Shown here piece after piece: positions 7,090 to 9,747 of a stretch of 9,747 bases of DNA. Within the stretch, counting starts at the first letter, position 1; each line of letters opens with the position of its first letter. The notes below the pieces were generated by a model, which saw only the letters and a list, made by a program, of their open reading frames with translations, did not search any database and was not told the DNA's origin. Source of the DNA: an uncultured Oscillibacter sp. (GTDB lineage Bacteria > Bacillota > Clostridia > Oscillospirales > Oscillospiraceae); contig NZ_CAJTUX010000082.1 of assembly GCF_910579365.1 (NCBI RefSeq), positions 1 to 9,747 of the forward strand, written 5' to 3'. Made by a program: the position numbers and the translations under genes.

Positions 7090-7139
7090 TGATTTCAAGA
7101 AAAATTTGAAAAACTATTTTGAGCCATGGCGGCAGATGG

Positions 7140-7667
7140 TTACGCGTCCATCAAAAAGCCTTCCTGCTCCGCGATATTCCGCAGGAACTGGCGGCCCCGG
7201 CTGATCCGGGTGCTGACCGCCGTCTTCGTCAGGCACAGCTTGGAGGCAATTTCCCCATCGGAGTAGCCCACCATCTTCATCTCCAGGGCCGAACGGTACG
7301 ACAGGGGCAGCCGGGCAAAGGTCTCCACCAGGGTGTGATAATCGCTGACGGACTCCGCCGTTTCCGCAAAGCCGTCCCAATCCTCCAGCGGAGCGGCATC
7401 CTTCTTCTTGCGCTGGAGAGAAATCGCTTCGTTTCGGGCAATCACAACGACCTGCGGAGCCAAATCCTTGGCCGGTATATTCTGAAACCTGGAAAACTTC
7501 TTGATGATCCGCAGGAAGGCATTGTGAACCGCGTCCTCCGCGTCCTGATCGTTATGCAAGATGCTGTCCGCCACATGGAACATTTTCTCACGGTATTTCA
7601 GGTAGATTTCCTCAAACCGAACCTTTTCCTCCGGCGTATCCAGCATTTGCAGATAGAGCATCAGCAT
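7140..7667 (-). CDS. RNA polymerase sigma factor, ECF (sigma-70 family) type
   Basis: The protein has 175 residues. The start at 7667 (MLMLYLQML) is set by AGGAGG eight bases upstream; a frame extension beyond it is leader sequence. Residues of about 18-60 form region 2 (FEEIYLKYREKMFHVADSIL, then DAEDAVHNAFLRIIKKF), which binds core polymerase and the -10 element. Residues of about 118-165 form region 4 (LPLSYRSALEMKMVGYSDGE, then a helix-turn-helix ending AVSTRISRGRQFLRNI), which reads the -35 element. No region 3 lies between, and the length is typical of ECF factors. No anti-sigma gene follows directly. The single-pass DUF4367 proteins at 3884-4909 and 1349-3847 are the best candidates. 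A housekeeping promoter (7863-7891) lies upstream and a terminator (7040-7083) downstream, so it appears to be transcribed alone. Confidence 0.93.
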   Translation of the reverse strand: MLMLYLQMLDTPEEKVRFEEIYLKYREKMFHVADSILHNDQDAEDAVHNAFLRIIKKFSRFQNIPAKDLAPQVVVIARNEAISLQRKKKDAAPLEDWDGFAETAESVSDYHTLVETFARLPLSYRSALEMKMVGYSDGEIASKLCLTKTAVSTRISRGRQFLRNIAEQEGFLMDA

Positions 7668-7862
7668 AGGCGCTACCTCCTGACAGGCGTTTGGAGCCCG
7701 AAAACATACCTTCCTACTTGCATATCGGCAAATTCCATTACAAAATAAGGTTTTGTGCAAATATCCCCAAAAAGCAGGGACTTTAAGGGCCTTTTGAGCT
7801 TCATCCTTCTCACTGCCGGACGAAACCAAGCAAGCAGGATGATATGCCGAAACGCTGTCTCT
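7668..7862 (-). other. Long leader of the sigma factor gene
   Basis: About 190 bases lie between the predicted transcription start and the sigma gene. They hold the ribosome binding site (AGGAGG near 7676), a perfect inverted repeat ACAAAA-N5-TTTTGT at 7740-7756, and a minus-strand frame of 43 codons (MKLKRPLKSLLFG onward) ending at 7673. Its TAG follows directly on the AGGAGG of the sigma gene. That frame has no usable ribosome binding site of its own, so a leader peptide is possible but unproven. Confidence 0.4.
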
Positions 7863-7891
7863 ATCATATCGGTAATTGGTCAAAAAGTCAA
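7863..7891 (-). promoter_or_regulatory. Housekeeping (sigma-A type) promoter of the sigma factor gene
   Basis: On the minus strand TTGACT (7886-7891) and TATGAT (7863-7868) are separated by exactly 17 bp, close to the consensus. It faces the sigma gene and gives a leader of about 190 bases. The end of the decayed frame to the right (TGA at 7888-7890) lies within the -35 box. Confidence 0.75.
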
Positions 7892-8373
7892 GGTTTGTAA
7901 AAAGCGGCGCGAAAGTGTGGGGGGTACGGAGCGGCCAATTCATGGGGTTCGTCCAGGTCGAAGCCTGGGGCGATGGTAGTATCGGGGTATTCAGTGGGGG
8001 CGCTGCCCTTGTTGGGAAGTTCCTACGCCATACTCCACGAGGAAAGTTGCCGCGCCGACTTTACCATATCCTCAAATTCAGAGATTGCAATAATATCCCG
8101 TCTAGTGAAGTAACGTATCACATAATCCCCTCCGTCAATCGCAATCATACTTCCTTTGAAAGCGTGGCCGCCATAGATGACCTCATCTAAAGGCTCATCT
8201 CCATAATGGCCTTTTGCATAAACCGTTACCACCAATTCGTCACCAAGCCGCTCATTGAAAAATGGGACTTGCAAAACACTTTCATTTCCCTCACCATACA
8301 GGGCAACATCATTTTCAAGCACATATCCTTCTATGATTTCGGTAGGAAACAGTGATCCAAAAGGGTTAGTATT
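7888..8373 (-). pseudogene. Decayed or truncated gene of unknown family with an in-frame TAG
   Basis: A minus-strand frame is open from 8373, just after a TAA, down to a TAG at 8023. It then continues in the same frame for 44 more codons to a TGA at 7888. The first part (NPFGSLFPTEIIEGYVLEND onward, then VIYGGHAFKGSMIAIDGGDY and a helix EFEDMVKSARQL) reads like genuine protein. The second part (EYPDTTIAPGFDLDEPHEL) is also protein-like. The only starts are weak: a GTG at 8322 has no clear ribosome binding site. It could be a 99-residue gene ending at 8023, a fragment cut by the recombinase DNA at about 8375, or a gene broken by a nonsense mutation. I do not recognise the family. Confidence 0.35.
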
Positions 8374-8415
8374 TTAGGGACGGAGAAATCCGCACAACAA
8401 CAGGAGGTGGCAAGC

Positions 8416-8512
8416 ATGGCCCAGAAAACAAGATTACAGCACGCTACGAGCGTTTGAGCCGCGACGATGAGTTACAAGGCCCCAGCAATTCCATACTGAA
8501 CCAAGAGAACAT
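8416..8512 (+). pseudogene. Serine recombinase, N-terminal fragment 1 (frameshifted and interrupted)
   Basis: GGAGG lies eight bases before the ATG at 8416, which begins MAQKT. After that the expected frame is one base out: from 8430 the other frame reads KITARYERLSRDDELQGPSN and then SILNQEN. This is the start of a resolvase-type serine recombinase of the kind that moves Clostridia integrative elements; the serine in YERLSRDD is the expected catalytic residue. One base appears to be missing in the A-rich run at about 8425-8431. The fragment stops at 8512, where unrelated DNA begins. The sequence resumes in the right frame at 9251. Confidence 0.85.
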
Positions 8513-8519
8513 TTGTCAA

Positions 8520-8550
8520 GGGGAATTTCATCATAAAGATGAAATCCCCC
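8520..8550 (-). terminator. Hairpin after the 56-aa gene, terminator-like
   Basis: GGGGAATTTCATC (8520-8532) and GATGAAATCCCCC (8538-8550) form 12 pairs with one mismatch around a five-base loop. On the minus strand it lies 15 bases past the stop of the 56-aa gene. The T run after it is poor (TTGACAAATG), so it may stabilise the RNA end rather than terminate strongly. It also lies seven bases from the insertion boundary. Confidence 0.5.
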
Positions 8551-8565
8551 CCCGTTAAACTAGGA

Positions 8566-8736
8566 TTAGTATCTCAAAATAAAGTATATCACATATACCC
8601 AACTCAACAGTTCGTGAAAAATGGCCCACCCAACAGAGTGCCAAGTAGAATAACTAATTACCATTGCCAAAGCGCTGCCAAATGTGATACCTGTCTTTAC
8701 TGTTTTTTCGACAGTTTCTCTTTTTTGTTCATCCAT
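8566..8736 (-). CDS. 56-residue hydrophobic membrane protein, cargo of the insertion
   Basis: The gene is complete: GGGGAGG lies about ten bases before the ATG at 8736, and TAA is at 8566-8568. A charged head (MDEQKRETVEKTVK) is followed by two hydrophobic segments, about residues 16-29 (GITFGSALAMVISY) and 36-54 (GWAIFHELLSWVYVIYFIL). The pattern TGITFGSALAMVISY...GWAI.H...W.YVIY recalls small hypothetical membrane proteins found in many bacteria. I recognise the pattern from memory only and know no function. It has its own promoter (8786-8814), a palindrome in the leader and a hairpin downstream, so it looks like a free-standing unit. Its base composition is more A/T-rich than the surrounding genes, which fits acquisition from elsewhere. 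Confidence 0.8.
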   Translation of the reverse strand: MDEQKRETVEKTVKTGITFGSALAMVISYSTWHSVGWAIFHELLSWVYVIYFILRY

Positions 8737-8758
8737 GTATATGTATCCTCCCCGAAAT

Positions 8759-8772
8759 TTCGATTTATCGAA
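8759..8772. repeat. Perfect palindrome in the leader of the 56-aa gene
   Basis: TTCGAT-TT-ATCGAA has six-base arms. It lies between the promoter and the ribosome binding site of the 56-aa gene, where a dimeric repressor could bind. No regulator gene is seen nearby. Confidence 0.4.
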
Positions 8773-8785
8773 TTAACACGAGCCA

Positions 8786-8814
8786 AGTATACCACTAATG
8801 CGAATGACATTCAA
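8786..8814 (-). promoter_or_regulatory. Promoter of the 56-aa membrane protein gene
   Basis: TTGAAT (8809-8814) and TATACT (8786-8791) are 17 bp apart on the minus strand, close to the housekeeping consensus, and face the 56-aa gene. The predicted leader is about 40-45 bases. Confidence 0.7.
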
Positions 8815-9250
8815 CCCTCATTTATAGGCGTTGAAAGTACTGGCAAGCAAGGCACCGGTATATACCCGGCGCAGCTTGTTGGTGGCTGAAGGCCCCCAAG
8901 CCCCCGGTGATCGGCGCGGCTGCGTCCGATGCACAAGCCACCGTTGGCGTCTGCTGATTATATACCGGCAGGGAAGGACACCCCGGCGAAGCCGCCCCCG
9001 GAGGGCGCACGGCTGCCGTCAGGCAGTACTACCATCGGCCCTTGGCAGGTGGTGAGTAAGTGCGCTCTTAGGAGGGGGGCCTATAAAGAAGAAGGAGCGC
9101 CCAGGTCATTCCCAGACACTCCCGCTTCGGTTCCCTCCTGCTGGTCGATCACCGCCTTTCCGACCTGCGTCATCTTGCCACAAATGAACCATCAGTCAAT
9201 GTGTATTTGGATGGTGAAACCACCCTTTACACAATACATCCCAAAAAGCC
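8815..9250. other. Right part of the insertion: no intact gene, possible coding remnants
   Basis: This GC-rich stretch has several overlapping open frames and no start with a convincing ribosome binding site. On the minus strand one frame reads FICGKMTQVGKAVIDQQEG to a TAG at 9081, then continues in frame through GPMVVLPDGSRAPSGGGF to a TAA at 8958. Its third codon positions are GC-rich, as in real genes here. On the plus strand the last bases before the junction read EPSVNVYLDGETTLYTIHPK, which also looks coding. Both cannot be right where they overlap. I take the region to be remnants of genes I cannot name. Confidence 0.35.
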
Positions 9251-9331
9251 ATGTTAGAGGACTATGCCCGCCGGAATGGTTTCCCGAATCCCACCCATTT
9301 CACGGACGATGGTATCTCTGGCACCCGCTTT
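9251..9331 (+). pseudogene. Serine recombinase, N-terminal fragment 2 (truncated)
   Basis: The 27 codons read MLEDYARRNGFPNP then THFTDDGISGTRF, the direct continuation of fragment 1. GISGTRF is a well-conserved stretch of this recombinase group, normally followed by DRPGF. Here the match ends at the phenylalanine codon (9329-9331) and a hairpin-forming repeat begins. The frame then runs into a TAA after four foreign codons. The rest of the catalytic domain and the DNA-binding part are absent on this strand within the window. Confidence 0.85.
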
Positions 9332-9385
9332 GCTGGGGTGAGATAACGTAACCGTTTTTGAATGGTACGCTATCTTGCCCCAGCA
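9331..9385. repeat. Imperfect inverted repeat at the recombinase junction
   Basis: TGCTGGGGTGAGATAACGTA plus ACC (9331-9353) is repeated in inverted form at 9364-9385 (GGTACGCTATCTTGCCCCAGCA), with ten bases between. About 19 positions pair. It starts exactly where the recombinase match stops, and lies 15 bases past the stop of the minus-strand recombinase. It is a candidate element end or attachment site. It could also serve as a terminator (TTTTG follows on the plus strand). Confidence 0.6.
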
Positions 9386-9399
9386 TTTTGCTTTCAGCC

Positions 9400-9747
9400 C
9401 TAAACGACAACGCTTTTGACATCAGCGCCGATCTGCCTGAAATAAGAAACGCTTTCGGTGGGCTGGTCGCCGGTGTCTACCTTGCCCACGAAGCTGTAAA
9501 AGATTTCGATTTTGCGGGTGTTGGTGTTCTTGTCCAATTCGTAGATCAAAATGCGGTCGATAAACTCATGGACATTCTCATAAATCAATTCGCTGATCTC
9601 CGTGTACCGGCGTACCAGGGCGATAAACCTTTTCACATCGGCGCTGCGCTCGGCGGCGGTGTCGATCTCCTTTTTCAACTCTGCGGCCCGCTTTGTCAGT
9701 TCCCGCTTCTCGTCCTCATAGCCGGAAGTCAGAAACACAAACTGTTC
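9400..9747 (-). CDS. Serine recombinase, C-terminal end (partial, enters from right edge)
   Basis: The frame is open from the window edge to a TAG at 9400, giving 115 residues. It begins EQFVFLTSGYEDEKRELTKR, continues as a charged coiled-coil-like helix (AAELKKEIDTAAERSADVKR), then RRYTEISELIYENVHEFIDR, DKNTNTRKIEIFYSFVGKVD, and a C-terminal tail. This is the DUF4368-type end of large serine recombinases in Clostridia integrative elements, where the coiled coil helps control synapsis and direction. The catalytic domain must lie to the right of the window. It runs opposite to the recombinase fragments at 8416-9331, so it is either a second recombinase or the same gene after an inversion. Confidence 0.85.
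   Translation of the reverse strand, partial: EQFVFLTSGYEDEKRELTKRAAELKKEIDTAAERSADVKRFIALVRRYTEISELIYENVHEFIDRILIYELDKNTNTRKIEIFYSFVGKVDTGDQPTESVSYFRQIGADVKSVVV

Larger units (their letters stand above)
8513..9250. mobile_element. Insertion of about 740 bp in the recombinase gene
   Basis: The recombinase sequence stops at GAGAACAT (8512) and resumes at CATGTTAGAG (9250 onward). Joining across 740 bases restores the expected NQEN-MLEDY without a frame change, and CAT (or AT) is repeated at both ends like a very short target duplication. I see no long terminal inverted repeats and no transposase. The left part carries a complete small gene with promoter and terminator-like hairpin; the right part holds only fragments. 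It could be a mobile cassette moved by another element, or a product of several rearrangements. Confidence 0.5.

Noticed and set aside
7668..7943. N-terminal extension of the sigma factor to 267 residues
   Set aside because: AGGAGG eight bases before the start at 7667 and the family length of about 175 residues fix the shorter protein. The extension crosses the promoter at 7863-7891.
7888..9081. Amber stop reassignment, because two frames here (TAG at 8023 and 9081) continue past a TAG
   Set aside because: Two cases in decayed, GC-rich DNA are weak evidence, the recombinase at 9400 itself ends in TAG, and intact genes nearby use TAA and TGA. Simple decay or chance is more likely.
8513..9250. 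IS200/IS605-type element, suggested by the end hairpin and the adjacent TTGAC
   Set aside because: There is no Y1 transposase or TnpB, the right end has no matching structure, and the hairpin is better explained as the 3' end of the 56-aa gene.
8929..9351. A plus-strand frame of 140 codons across the right part of the insertion and the junction
   Set aside because: It reads through the recombinase fragment in the wrong frame and has no ribosome binding site, so it cannot be a real gene along its length.
1..9747. CRISPR arrays, tRNA or rRNA genes
   Set aside because: No regularly spaced short repeats, cloverleaf-like segments or ribosomal RNA motifs were seen on either strand.

Overview
The window reads as chromosomal DNA of a gut-type, fairly GC-rich Clostridia, most likely an Oscillospiraceae relative of Flavonifractor or Lawsonibacter. 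That placement is inferred from strong AGGAGG ribosome binding sites, GC-rich third codon positions, an ECF sigma factor near DUF4367-type membrane proteins, and serine recombinases with a DUF4368-type C-terminus. Almost every intact gene lies on the minus strand, so the window reads naturally from right to left.

Right flank, about 7888-9747: a graveyard of mobile DNA. A serine recombinase gene on the plus strand survives only as its N-terminal part. A frameshift lies near its start, and an insertion of about 740 bp splits it (8416-8512, then 9251-9331). Removing 740 bp restores the reading frame exactly. The insertion carries a 56-aa membrane-protein gene with its own promoter and terminator-like hairpin. 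The recombinase breaks off after its GISGTRF motif at an imperfect inverted repeat (9331-9385). Beyond that, the C-terminal end of a second recombinase runs in from the right on the minus strand. The simplest reading is one integrative element inserted into the recombinase gene of another. Left of this is a decayed open frame (7888-8373) of unknown family.

Centre, about 4909-7891: an ECF sigma factor gene (7140-7667) sits behind a good housekeeping promoter and a leader of about 190 nt. It is followed by a terminator that overlaps a promoter-like element, and that element recurs once more at about 5275-5303. Both copies share a CATGTGAGAATCCG block, a variable middle and a GCTGCGTTAA block, with TGTGAG and CGTTAA exactly 17 bp apart. 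They are therefore candidates for the promoter recognised by this sigma factor. The first copy would drive a secreted or lipid-anchored protein, a two-domain lipoprotein and two coupled small ORFs. The second would drive a small polytopic membrane protein and two paralogous single-pass proteins.

Left, 1-4909: the two paralogs share an almost identical cytosolic N-terminus and membrane segment, and carry two and six tandem DUF4367-like extracytoplasmic repeats. By inference they are candidate anti-sigma or sensor partners of the sigma factor, forming an envelope-sensing regulon. A 411-bp gap with a strong intrinsic terminator separates them from a lipoprotein gene that leaves the window on the left; its C-terminal part recalls the YehR/DUF1307 family.

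The most notable points are the six-repeat sensor, the repeated promoter-like element overlapping a terminator, a lipobox-like LSGC inside the membrane helix of both putative sensors, and the nested recombinases with their small membrane-protein cargo.
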